A stretch of 64,000 nucleotides of DNA from the NCBI RefSeq assembly GCF_001577835.2, contig NC_029547.1, positions 60,239,580 to 60,303,579 of the forward strand. The letters run 5' to 3'. The notes under the pieces were generated by a model, which searched no databases, was not told the DNA's origin, and was given only the letters and a program-made list of their open reading frames with translations. Each line of letters begins with the position of its first letter. The stretch's first letter is position 1. Shown here in pieces: positions 22,726 to 32,270 of this stretch. This DNA comes from Coturnix japonica. Its lineage: Eukaryota; Chordata; Aves; Galliformes; Phasianidae. Position numbers and translations under genes: made by a program.

Positions 22726-24675
22726 TCTGACAAACCTGTTTTGCACTCCTTCTGGAAAAATAATAATTAGGACCCTATCAGACCTAGAGATGTTTTAACA
22801 ATGTCATGCTTGTGTGCTTGATTTCATTCAAAGTAAATCACGTGCAACAGGTATAAGACAGATCTCAGAACTCCAGAATGGACTTTCTTCATCATGTGCT
22901 TTTTACCAGCCACTCTGGGAACCATTATTGCATCCATCAGTTAAAAAGGAAATTATTTCTTTCACTGTCTGTACCTCCAAAACCACTCATAGAGCAAAAG
23001 AAAATTCTACTGTGTAATAAGGTTAGTAGCAGTGTTTCAACAAATATAGACTTAAACGCCTTCCTGTCCAGCAGCTCTTACAACGAGCTCCTTGATGTCA
23101 GAATACAACAAGGCACTCAGTGCTTCTCCAACAGATCTCTTTGAAGTCAGATTGATCTTTTGTCTCCATGTAGTCTACAAAGACCTGTGCTGCCTTGAAA
23201 TAATTCTGAAGTGGAAATATGGAAAGGCGAAGAACCTTGAGAACAGGTTTTTCCTTACTATAAATACACATTCAAAACTGTATTGTCAGTATTTGTCTCA
23301 TTTAAAGTACAAAGGATATATCTAGTCTCTGAACATTTATTTTCTAGTAAAAACACAGATAAGCCAATAAGTCCAGATGCTTTTAAAGCAGAATGTTAAA
23401 ATGTTAAAAACTTAAAATGCCACTGTCACTTTACAGTTGATTGATTGAAAACTGGTGTTCCGGAACCTTCTAAATGCTTTTGTATCTGTGTTAATCAATA
23501 CATTACCATCACAGTAAATTTGATTAGTTCTTTTTATGTACTTTTTGTAAAGTGCTGAAAATGTAAGGAGATTTGGAGAGTATTCTGTCTGCTCGGCACA
23601 GAGCTGAGACATTGTCATGCCTTCTTTCCCTACTGACTGCATCTTACACTGCCTAGAAACTGCACCAATGGAAACAGCCCATTTTGTGTTTCCAGTGGTC
23701 TGCAAAGGTACTGAATTTTCAGATGTAGAATTCTGTTGTTATTGGCTGCTTTAATATGCAGCAGGGTGGCCATCAGGAGATGGGACATGTGCATTGTACA
23801 TTGTACTGATGGTTTGGGAAAAAAGAGAGAAAGTATGTCATAGATCTAGCTGCAGGCCTTAAATATGCTATCACCTTTAGCTAGGAATTAGCAGCCAAGC
23901 AGCTAAGATGACACAACATATCTGCCCACTACCACTGAAATTAATTGAGGTAACCTCTCCTACAGTAACCAAAATGATACTGCCAGTTACAGAGTGGGGT
24001 TGTGGGGTTGAACATTTCAAACAACCTGCCAGATCTGCAGGAATGCCTCAGCCTATCCCCTGCAGGGCGACTTAGGTCTGACTGTCTGAAAGCAGAGGTT
24101 GCTGTCAAAGAACAGAAAGTGCTTGACTCAACATGTCAATCTATACTGATCCTACTTTCACACGGTTGCATAACAATTGAATCATTAATCATCAAATTGT
24201 ACGACTTATATGTCGTAAATTTTATCCTTTTTATTGGCATTGTTATAAGCTATGCTAACAGCCATATAAACATTATCAGGAGTAATCCCATAGATTTGAA
24301 GTGAATGAAATAATCACTACACAAATGAGGTATTTAACTCATGTGCTGGATCTATTGTGTTCTACATCTGTCTATATAACTAAGTAACAGTTTGGCATTA
24401 TTAAACCACGTGAAGGAGAATACAAAAGGCTTTTTGAGCTGCTTCAGCCAAAGAAAACATGTGAATAGCTAGTTGATGTGAACTTACAGAGTATATGGCT
24501 GAGATAACAGCAGCTGTTTAGAAACACTCCTGGGAGGGAAAAAACTCCAGGTTATTTGTGCCGTTCTGCAGATTGAAAGTGCCCGTATTTTAGTTATTCA
24601 ATCATCTTTTTGGATTCACAAAAGAAAACATAAAAGAAGTTAAAACATCTAAAAATTTTATTTCTTGATCCCAAC
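22726..24675. other. unique non-coding stretch
   Basis: No proven gene. One exon-like minus-strand segment (23507-23699) is listed separately. Frames at 22814-23325 on the plus strand overlap each other and show no family features. Confidence 0.45.
23507..23699 (-). CDS. exon-like open segment, minus strand, unproven
   Basis: On the minus strand, CAGTACCTTTGCAG is followed by 193 open bases that end CTGTGATG before GTAATG. The frame gives TTGNTKWAVSIGAVSRQ near its start and LLTFSALYKKYIKRTNQIY near its end. Splice borders are acceptable and the peptide has reasonable composition, but many open frames this long arise by chance here. No family recognised. Confidence 0.15.
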
Positions 24676-24822
24676 TCCCCTTCCCTTCCCTTCCCTTCCC
24701 TTCCCTTCCCTTCCCTTCCCTTCCCTTCCCCTTCCCTCCCTTCCTTCCCGTTCCCTTCCCTTCCCTTCCTTCCCTTCCCTTCCCTTCCCTTCCCTTCCCC
24801 TTCCCTTCCCTTCCCTTCCCTT
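24676..24822 (+). repeat. (TTCCC)n / (GGGAA)n pentanucleotide tract
   Basis: About 147 bases of TTCCC units with a few interruptions (TTCCCC, TTCC, CGTTCCC). The complementary strand carries dozens of closely spaced GGG runs, which meets the usual pattern for G-quadruplex formation. Open frames on either strand through the tract are artefacts of a 5-base repeat, which has no stop codon in any frame. The tract ends 8 bases before the left arm of the inverted repeat around the tRNA. Confidence 0.97.
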
Positions 24823-24830
24823 CTTTTCCT

Positions 24831-24865
24831 TGTCATGGTTTTGTAATGTTGCTGTCAATATTCCA
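24831..24865 (+). repeat. left arm of a 35-base inverted repeat
   Basis: Begins TGTCATGG and ends TATTCCA. It is the reverse complement of 25089-25123 with one mismatch in 35 (A here against G in the complement of the right arm, at arm position 28). The two arms enclose 223 bases including the tRNA-Glu gene. The bases just outside (CTTTTCCT on the left, CTTTTCTT on the right) differ at one position and could be a decayed 8-base target duplication or chance in pyrimidine-rich sequence. Confidence 0.97.
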
Positions 24866-24967
24866 CATCATTACATCATGTGCAGTATGGATCATTAAAA
24901 GGTTCATAGTCCAGTTTCGTGGAATAACAACATCCCAAATACTCAGCTCTCAGATGAAAATTACATA

Positions 24968-25039
24968 TCCCTGGTGGTCTAGTGGTTAGGATTCGGCGCT
25001 CTCACCGCCGCGGCCCGGGTTCGATTCCCGGTCAGGGAA
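24968..25039 (+). tRNA. tRNA-Glu(CTC)
   Basis: A 72-base sequence beginning TCCCTGGTGGTCTAGTGGTT and ending TCAGGGAA. As far as I recall it equals the vertebrate nuclear tRNA-Glu(CTC) consensus. The acceptor stem pairs TCCCTGG with TCAGGGA, and the anticodon stem CGGCG/CGCCG closes loop CTCTCAC with anticodon CTC. The A box (TGGTCTAGTGG) and B box (GGTTCGATTCC) needed for Pol III are intact. CCA is not part of the mature gene, although the genome has CCA next by chance. The first T4 terminator downstream is at 25075-25078, leaving a trailer of about 35 bases, and a second T5 lies at 25083-25087. It reads GAG codons in translation. No other tRNA gene lies in the window. It looks functional. 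Confidence 0.97.
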
Positions 25040-25074
25040 CCATCTTCTGCTATCAAGTCCTCTGTATTATGTAG

Positions 25075-25087
25075 TTTTCTTCTTTTT
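25075..25087 (+). terminator. Pol III T-run terminators of tRNA-Glu
   Basis: TTTT at 25075-25078 and TTTTT at 25083-25087 are the first runs of four or more T on the sense strand after the tRNA. They are expected stop sites for RNA polymerase III. Confidence 0.6.
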
Positions 25088-25088
25088 C

Positions 25089-25123
25089 TGGAATACTGAC
25101 AGCAACATTACAAAACCATGACA
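25089..25123 (-). repeat. right arm of the 35-base inverted repeat
   Basis: Begins TGGAATACTG and ends CCATGACA. It is the partner of 24831-24865 and starts two bases after the second T-run terminator, so a normally terminated tRNA precursor would not contain it. Confidence 0.97.
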
Positions 25124-25399
25124 CTTTTCTTTCAGGAAAATGCATTTGTATGAAACTTCAGCTGTATCACCACACAGTAATTGAGCATATTACTTTTGTA
25201 GTGCAGTAAAATGATTACAAAAGAGATTCACATGTTGGAAGTCATGTGATAAATTTTATTTCCAGAGTGCATTGGTAGTTCTGTCCATTGCTGTCAAGTT
25301 TCTATTCTGGCCTTGGGGAATGGCTGGATATAGATGTGTGTAGTTCAATTCCTGCTCAGTAGCATAGCAACAAATTTGGGCATACAGCAATATTGATAC
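25124..25399. other. unique non-coding stretch
   Basis: Nothing recognised between the inverted repeat and the split CR1. A minus open frame at 25256-25534 overlaps the LTR and is not a gene. Confidence 0.5.
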
Positions 25400-25458
25400 C
25401 ACAGCAGAATAAAGAAAAATAGATTTCACTGTGAAAATGTTCTTCATCAGAGGGTGAT
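25400..25458 (+). mobile_element. CR1 LINE, 5' piece of a split copy
   Basis: GTTCTTCATCAGAGGGTGAT is the CR1 word GTTCTTCACCAGAGGGTGGT. The copy breaks at the LTR and resumes with GGGCATGGGACAGCTTCCCT after 26001, in the right order. The upstream limit is uncertain. Confidence 0.65.
25454..25458 (+). repeat. target site duplication, left copy (GTGAT)
   Basis: GTGAT directly before the LTR is repeated directly after it at 25997-26001. Five bases fits the class III (ERVL-like) retroviral integration pattern better than the six bases usual for class II. Confidence 0.8.
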
Positions 25459-25996
25459 TGTTAGGGAAAATGGTAAATTTCTCAACCAATTTGCTACTCA
25501 TGTATCCCCTGTATAGCCCTGAACCATGACCCATGTAGGGGTGTTAGAGTATTGTGAAGTTATGAAACAGCAGAGGTAGACAATAATAGTGCTGACATTG
25601 CTATTTAGTAGTTATTAAGTTAAAATGTATAGTTTAACCATAAGACAGATGGAATGGACTGGTCTAGCTCGGATGGCTCGGATGAAAGAAGATAATGAAT
25701 TTTTGGACAAGTTCAAAAGAAGAGTAATACGTGAAGCATGAAGCCTGGGCCTAGGACGAAACACAGTGGGAAAGAAGGACTGAAGATATATTGATTAATC
25801 ACGAGAAATGAATAACATAAATGATGTAATGTTTACCTAATCATATAAATATAGAACGTCTTTAAAGCTTGATGGTCATTCACTAGGAGTGACCCAAGCT
25901 CTGTATGCATTTTTCACCTGAGCACTGAGCTTGTTAATAAAATCAACCCTGGAGTACCCACAAGTTCGAGTCTCAACCTGGTTCCTTTCTGCAACA
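25459..25996 (+). mobile_element. solo LTR of an endogenous retrovirus (ERVL-like)
   Basis: A 538-base element starting TGTTAG and ending CAACA, with the short inverted ends TGTT/AACA of retroviral LTRs. It is flanked by GTGAT on both sides and sits inside a CR1 copy. A TATA-like CATATAAATATA lies at 25842-25853 and a polyadenylation signal AATAAA at 25936-25941, in the right order for U3, R and U5. No internal retroviral region is attached, so it is a solo LTR left by recombination between two LTRs. The intact duplication suggests moderate age, younger than the CR1 it interrupts. The family name is tentative. Confidence 0.8.
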
Positions 25997-26175
25997 GTGA
26001 TGGGCATGGGACAGCTTCCCTGGGCAGTGGGCATAACCTCAGCTGCCAGAGCTCAAAGGTATGCTTTGAGCTCACAGACACAGGGTTTGATTTTGGTTGG
26101 TTGGGTCTGGAGTTGATCTTGATGACTCCTTCTGGGTTCCTTCCAGCTTGTTTGGTTGTTCTACAGTTTTATGAC
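25997..26175 (+). mobile_element. CR1 LINE, 3' piece of the split copy
   Basis: GATGGGCATGGGACAGCTTC, GGGCAGTGGGCATAACCTCA, GCTGCCAGAGCTCAAAGG, CTCACAGACACAGGGTTTGA and GGTTCCTTCCAGCTTG follow the 3' end of a CR1 subfamily in sense direction. The end is a degraded TTCTACAGTTTTATGAC. Confidence 0.8.
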
Positions 26176-27159
26176 TTCTCTGTTCTACGTTCTTGGCTGG
26201 CATTGAAGAGGTCTGCTCTGGGCAAAGTACAGGAGAAGAGGGATCATCTGCATCTTACATAGTTATATAGTATGTCTGTGACAGAAAAAAAAGACTGTAG
26301 AGAAGAATCTGAAGCCACATTCATAAATGACAGCATGCAGAAGATGCTGTAAATCTTTCTGCCAAATCACTCGTGTGTTAAAACATGTGTCTTCTTGGTA
26401 TGTAGTTCTGTTGAAAAGTTACAAGGTTAGAGCTGTTTGCTCAAAAGTTAGTCTGTCTGATATATAATTTCTTGCCCATTTACTGTGCTGGGTTTTTTGT
26501 TCTTGCCTTAATTGCTGCTATTCCACCTACACAGACAATGAACAACTCAGATTTTAAAATAACATAAAAATATTCCTTTTGGAGTGAATACAGTTTTCTT
26601 TTAAGCGTAAACTGTATCAACCTGAGTGTAAAAATTTCTAAAATGAATATTATTATATTTCCCCACCCCCCTTTTTTTTTCCTCTCTGTATGAAGTAGTC
26701 TGGAAAGCTATCATTTTGTAGATGAGTTTTAACAGGTGGTCAGTGGTTTAGGCAAACAATGGTGCAGGGGTTTATTGTCAGTGATGTGGATAGAATAGGC
26801 TGTAATGATTTTGGCTGAGATGGAGTGAACTTTTCTCACAGTGGCTGGTATATGTGTTGATAACACAACCAGTGTTTTAGGTGCTGCAGAGCAGGGCTTA
26901 AAATATGCCAAGGACATTTCAGCTTCTCATGCTATCCTGCCGGTGGGAGGGTGCAAAGAGCTGGGAGGGAGTAAATCTGATCCAAACTGGCCTAAGTGAG
27001 GTCCCATACCATGTAGCATTGTGTTGATAAAAATCTTTGGAGAGACCAGGCATGTTGATGTTGGATGAGATGCAACTGACCAGATAGGGAAAGAGTGTTC
27101 TGGGCAGCAAGCTGGCTGGACTGATTTCCAGAGCCTTAAACTAGATTTGATTGAGTTTG
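26176..27159. other. unique non-coding stretch
   Basis: No gene or clear repeat. Two short minus open frames (26729-26917, 26919-27110) have no family features. The last few hundred bases may be the decayed 5' part of the CR1 copy that follows. Confidence 0.45.
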
Positions 27160-28960
27160 ATATGACAGAGAAGATCTGGGGAACAGTGCCACTTTAGGAA
27201 GCAGCAGGGGAAAAACTCAGATTTGTCTCAAAGGAATTAGAGAAGGCTCCCTTAAGAAGGTAATGTTGCCCTTAGTGTAGTTGATGTCCCAATGCACAAA
27301 GCATGGGAAATAAGCAGGAGGCACTGTAAACCACAATGCAATTAGAAAACTATGATGTAATTACTATCACAGAAATGTGGTGAGACAAAATATGGACTGC
27401 TATGATTGAGGGCTAAAAGCTTTTTATAATATATGCAAGGAAATAGGGTCAGAGGAATTGCCCTATGTCAGGAAATGGGTATAGTGCAAAAAGCTGCCTC
27501 TGAGAAACAGGCATAAGCAGGTTGAGGGTTTATGGTTAAAAATTAAGGGTTAGACTAGTAGAGGACATCTAATGGTAGAGGTGTACTACAGGCCACTTGA
27601 CCAGGGGGAGCCTGTGGAAAAGACCTTCTTGCTTCAACTGCAGGAAGTGTCATGCATGCAAGCTTTCATCTTGATGAAAGCTTTCACTAAACTGGATGTC
27701 TGCTGGGAAAGCAATAGCAGGCTGCAAATAATCCTGAAGATTCCTGAATTGCATTCAGGATAACTTTCTGGTCCAGTAATTAGGCAAATGAACCCCTGGA
27801 GGTGCATTTCTGGACCTGGAGCTTACCAGCAAAGGGGAGCAGACTGCAGACATTCTGGTATGTAGTGATCATGCCTTGGCAGAGTTTGTGATCTTGAAGA
27901 GGACGGGTCTGGCAAAAAAAACAAGGACAGGGCTCTTACCTTCAGGAGAGTGATCATTGGGCTGTCCTAGGAATTATTGGATGGGATCCTCTAGGAACCT
28001 GTCCTTGAGGACAATGGAGCAAAAGAGCTGGAAGCACTTTAAGGATTCCTTTCTAAGATCAGAAGATCTTAGAAGAAGATCTCTTGGAAGCTGAGTTAAA
28101 GCACATGAGGAATGAGCAGGTGACCTGGGGCAGCCAGTGTGGCTTCGAGAAGGGTAGATTGTGCCTGATCAATCTGGTGGCCTTCTTTGATGGACTGACA
28201 GCATCAGCAGACAAAGGGGGGTTCAGCTCCTGTAATCTATCTGGACTTCTGCAAGGCCTTTGATATGGTGGTTTGGATTGTCTCAGCCAGTGGGTTCTGG
28301 TCAATAGTTCTGTGTCCAAGCAGAGGCCAGTGATGAGTGCTATCCCCCAGGGGTCCATCTTCAGTCTGCTACTCTTTAACTTATTTATCAGTGACCTGGA
28401 TAGTGGAATTGCATGCAGCCTTAGCAAGTTTGCTGATGATAGTAAGCTGAGGGGTGCAGCTGACACTATGGAAGGAAATGACACCATCTGAAGGGACCTG
28501 GTTTGAAATGTGGGCCCATGTGAAGCTAATTAAGGGCTGAAAGGATGATCAGAGGGCCGGAGCACTTCTCCTGTAACGACAGGCTGAAGGAACTGGGTTT
28601 GTTCAGCCTGGAGAAGTGAATACTATGTGGTGACCTCAGTGTGGCCTTTTAGTACACAATGGGAGATTGTAGACAAGGTGGAGAACAACTTAACATGGTC
28701 TGATAATGCCAGGACAAGGGGGAATGGTTTTAAAACAAGTGAAGGGAAATTGAGATTAGATATTAAGTGAGGCACTGGCACAGGCTACCCAGAGAAGCTG
28801 TGGATGCCCCATTCCCAGAGGCATTCAAAGTCAGATTGGAGGGGATCTTGGACAGCCTGATCTTGTGGGTGGCAACCCTGTTCATGGCAGGGGGTAGGTA
28901 CTGGATTATCTTTTTGATGCATTCCAACCCAAGGCAATCTATAATTCTATGATTCTATGA
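27160..28960 (+). mobile_element. long CR1 LINE copy with EN and RT remnants, internal deletion
   Basis: The longest CR1 in the window. From about 27290 the frames give pieces of the apurinic-type endonuclease: MHKAWEISR near the start, an ITETWWD-like stretch at about 27365, YYRPLDQGEPVEKTFLLQ from about 27580, and a decayed SDHALVEF near 27865. From about 28085 the sequence jumps to the reverse transcriptase core: CQCGFRKG-like, YLDFCKAFD-like at about 28235, then IPQGSIFSLLLFN and SLSKFADDSKL, with the FADD catalytic box at 28429-28440. The middle of ORF2 between EN and RT is missing. The 3' UTR ends ATTCTATGATTCTATGA at 28960. Many stops and frame changes mean it is dead. Inside it, 27660-27683 is a small perfect hairpin (arms AAGCTTTCAT). 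Confidence 0.93.
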
Positions 28961-29520
28961 ATAAAATATTAAGATTACTGTGTGAGAGAACTGATGAGAA
29001 TAGCAATTAAGTGACATTTGTGATATCTTTGACATGGTTATACAAAAGATGCTATATACAGCACGTGCCAAATATAATGATTATCATCAACAATATCCTT
29101 CTGACACTAATTAGATAATTGAAGGGCAAGCCCTTCAGTGATATTGCACAGGATGAGATATTCGTCACTGAATCTTTTAATATTTTCTTTTTTATTAGCA
29201 TACTAAATGAATTAAGGGAACAGCTAAGTACTGCATTTTCTTTCTTGCTGATATTTATTTCTCTAACTTAATTGTTCTGAAACCTGCGTTGGTATCAGTT
29301 TTGCTTTGATTTAGCTCAAAATTACTTGCTTCTGAGGAGCATGGGTATTACCCATGAACAGAAATAGTGACTGATGATCCTTGCTTATTGCAGATTGCCC
29401 CAGAACTCAAAAGCATAAATGTAGCTAATGTTTGTATGTTTGCTGTAGTTTTCATGTGGGGACATGTTTACTAACTCTACAATATTTCACAACCATTTTT
29501 TTGTGATAAATTGAGAAAGA

Positions 29521-29600
29521 AAAATAAAATAAAATAAAATAAAATAAAATAAAATAAAATAAAATAAAATAAAATAAAATAAAATAAAATAAAATAAAAA
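29521..29600 (+). repeat. (AAAAT)16 pentanucleotide microsatellite
   Basis: Sixteen uninterrupted AAAAT units, the last ending AAAAA. The purity suggests recent length change. Confidence 0.97.
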
Positions 29601-29719
29601 TCCCCGAAACAACTAATTACAACAGAGCTCCCAGAAGTCTAAAATCCTAACACATCAATACTTTCTATTGTGCATAGAACCAGAATTTCCTGTTGTCTGT
29701 CTTCACATCTGGCACTCAT

Positions 29720-29834
29720 GCAACCTGTGGATTCTCCATCTCTGAAAGCATTCAGAGGCAGGTTGGATAAGACCCTGGTTGGCAACACGATTTACAGCAG
29801 GACTTAGATCTCCATGAACTTTAAATCCCTTGCA
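29720..29834 (+). mobile_element. CR1 LINE fragment
   Basis: CTGTGGATTCTCCATCTCTG, AAAGCATTCAGAGGCAGG, TTGGATAAGACCCTGGTTGG and CAACACGATTTACAGCAGG match the CR1 region just before the 3' terminus, sense strand. The terminal repeats are lost. Confidence 0.75.
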
Positions 29835-32238
29835 ACCAGGATTTCAGTCATTGCACTTGTGCTTGCAAATTACATTCAATTCCCACTATGTCATTTCCTT
29901 ATTTACTCTATAGAAGTTCTATATCTTGACCCATGGAAGCAGAAAAAGGTGGGACTATTCTTGGGTTCTAATTATATCCACCCAAAGGCACTGGTGATAA
30001 AAGCCATTTTCTCTTCATGATATACCAGACATGTGCATTTAACCTGTTCCTGTTGTGCTGAACTACTTGTTATTATATTCAAAGTTCCCATAATCTATCT
30101 TGCTTCTTGACTACATTTTAGAATTAATTCAAAAAAAGTCTACAGTGTTGATGCTAATTTTAAAATTCAACACAAAATTTCAATTTCCAAAATATTCTGC
30201 TTAGTCAGGCATTTTCTCAAGCAGTCTTATTGGTCTGTGGCTACAAAACCTTATATTTTGAATTGAATCCTACATATTCAGGTATACTCCTGTCATTCCA
30301 GAAAGTCATTTTTGCCATCTATTAGTGGCAGTTCTACCACCATTTGCTTTGACATCACCCAGTCCCTCTAAACAGGTAGGTGATTGGACAGAACTAATAA
30401 CGACTCATCTTTAATATACTATCAGCATTAATTTTATTTTGGGGGCGGTAAAATTAAACCAATGCAAGAAAATTTTTTCTTTCTTTTCAAAGAACATTTC
30501 AGAAGGATCGACAGACACTGATTTCATTTGTCTAAGTAGATAAATCATCCATGTTGAACTTGTCTCCACCAGCATGACCATGCTTATCCATGATTTAATT
30601 TGCAATTTTTCCTCTTTTTCTCCCCTGAAGAACTACTGTTTAAATAAAGGAAGTCTGAAGGTTATAGAGTGCCATGCATTTTAATCAGTACATCTCTAGA
30701 AAGCCAGAATATAAATATTTCCCACAACAGGCTTTTTTTTTTTTTTGTCTCCCTTTGCTTCATTAATCTACACTGACTTGTGGTGACATTGAGATATTGG
30801 AGAAGGAAATAATCTTTTATGAGAGAACAGAGTAAAGAGATGATTTTATTCAATTTCTTTTCTAGGGCACTGGGTTCGGTGGGAAAGTTTAATATTGTCA
30901 TTTAAAATCAAGCAGTAATGAAACCATACAGTAATACCTTACAATACTTCTATGCAGTAGATGACAATAGTTAGCTGTGCTCAGGCACTCACAGTGTTTC
31001 AGAGCACACTGACATGGCTGGTCTTTGAGGTTGACCCTTACTTTTTCTGCTTCATGCTGCAAAATATATATTTTTATATAACTGAGGAATATTTTATGTT
31101 TCACTTATCCATCCAGTGTATCTTTAGCAAAAGTATTGTCTGGAAATGGACTGGATAGAAGTAAATTAATTATTCTACGTTTTATCTTGCCTGTCAAAAT
31201 ATGGTAGGCAACACAGGTGTCAGTGCTCTGTGCCATCTTCCTCTACATGTTTATAGAGCGATATTAATTATTCTTATATTTAATCATGCACCGCAAACAG
31301 TGCTCATAAAGCTTTTCTGTGTCTGTGCAAAAAGTAATTTTACCTCTTTGGAGTCATTTAAATACTTTCCTAATAGACAAAATGCATCTCAGATCTGCAC
31401 AAATAATTCAAACATTGTCTTTTCGTTACCCTCTTTGAATTTATCAGAAGTTCTCTCTTTGGATCTGCTTTGTTTTTTCCCCATGCCTTCTTCATAACCT
31501 TTGAATGAAAGGAGGGTAATACAGAACAACCCAGCCTAGATACATGAAACTGTCCAGTTTCCGTGTTTCCACAGATAAAGCCGATGTACTTCATGACACT
31601 TGAGTAAATCCTGAACATTTGATAGTGCAAAATCTTGCAGAGAGAAAGAACATAGCTGTATTTTTCACTTATAATGAGATAATCAGTCATATGTTTAGAC
31701 ACGTGAAAATTATGTAGTGATCCACAATGTAAAGGAGCACTTGAGGAAGAGAAAATAATTAACCAGTCTGTAGTTTTGTAATGAGCTTTCTTGGCTTCAT
31801 TACAATTAAAAAGGACTTTCACTATTTAATAACTTCAGGAATCCATTTAATCTACAAGATTGAATGTCATGGGCATTTATAGTGTTGTGCTGCATATAGC
31901 AATTTGATTAATTAGGTAGGATATTAAAAACGAGCGAATAACGTTATAGCTAGTGACTTATTACTAAATATATATTTTAAATATAAATAAAAATTCTATT
32001 GTTTGATGTGCTTCAGAAATACATATATGGTTATGGTCCAAGACATCTTAATTTCTCAAAGAATTGGAGACCATAAGTATGTTTTAATATTCTTCCTTTT
32101 AAATTCTTGTCTTATCACATATGTAATTAGTTTGGGCAATACATTCCATTAATTCCTCATTGACAGTGTAGGTGGAAGATTTTTATTTGCATTTAAATTT
32201 TGATAATTTTTATATAGATAAAAGAGTTATCTACTTTC

Positions 32239-32241
<3 letters not shown>

Positions 32242-32270
<29 letters not shown>
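32242..32270 (+). repeat. poly(T) run of 29
   Basis: An uninterrupted T run with no visible retroposon body on either side. A microsatellite rather than a retrocopy tail, as far as can be seen. Confidence 0.9.

Noticed and set aside
24594-24898. Open frames through the (TTCCC)n tract on both strands
   Set aside because: A pentanucleotide repeat of this composition has no stop in any frame; the proteins are pure low-complexity artefacts.
24968-25039. tRNA-derived SINE rather than a tRNA gene
   Set aside because: All arms pair, the sequence agrees with the functional tRNA consensus as I know it, and no SINE body or 3' tail follows.
25542-25996. LTR start at the second TGTTAG (25542)
   Set aside because: That start gives no target duplication; starting at 25459 gives GTGAT on both sides and matching CR1 flanks.
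28059-28491. Open frames on both strands within 28.0-28.5 kb as possible host genes
   Set aside because: They lie inside the CR1 copy; the plus frame is the reverse transcriptase remnant with FADD and the minus frame is its shadow.
31370-31822. 150-codon minus-strand frame, the longest in the window
   Set aside because: No domain, signal or splice context, ordinary AT-rich composition, and one frame of this length is expected by chance in 64 kb scanned in six frames.
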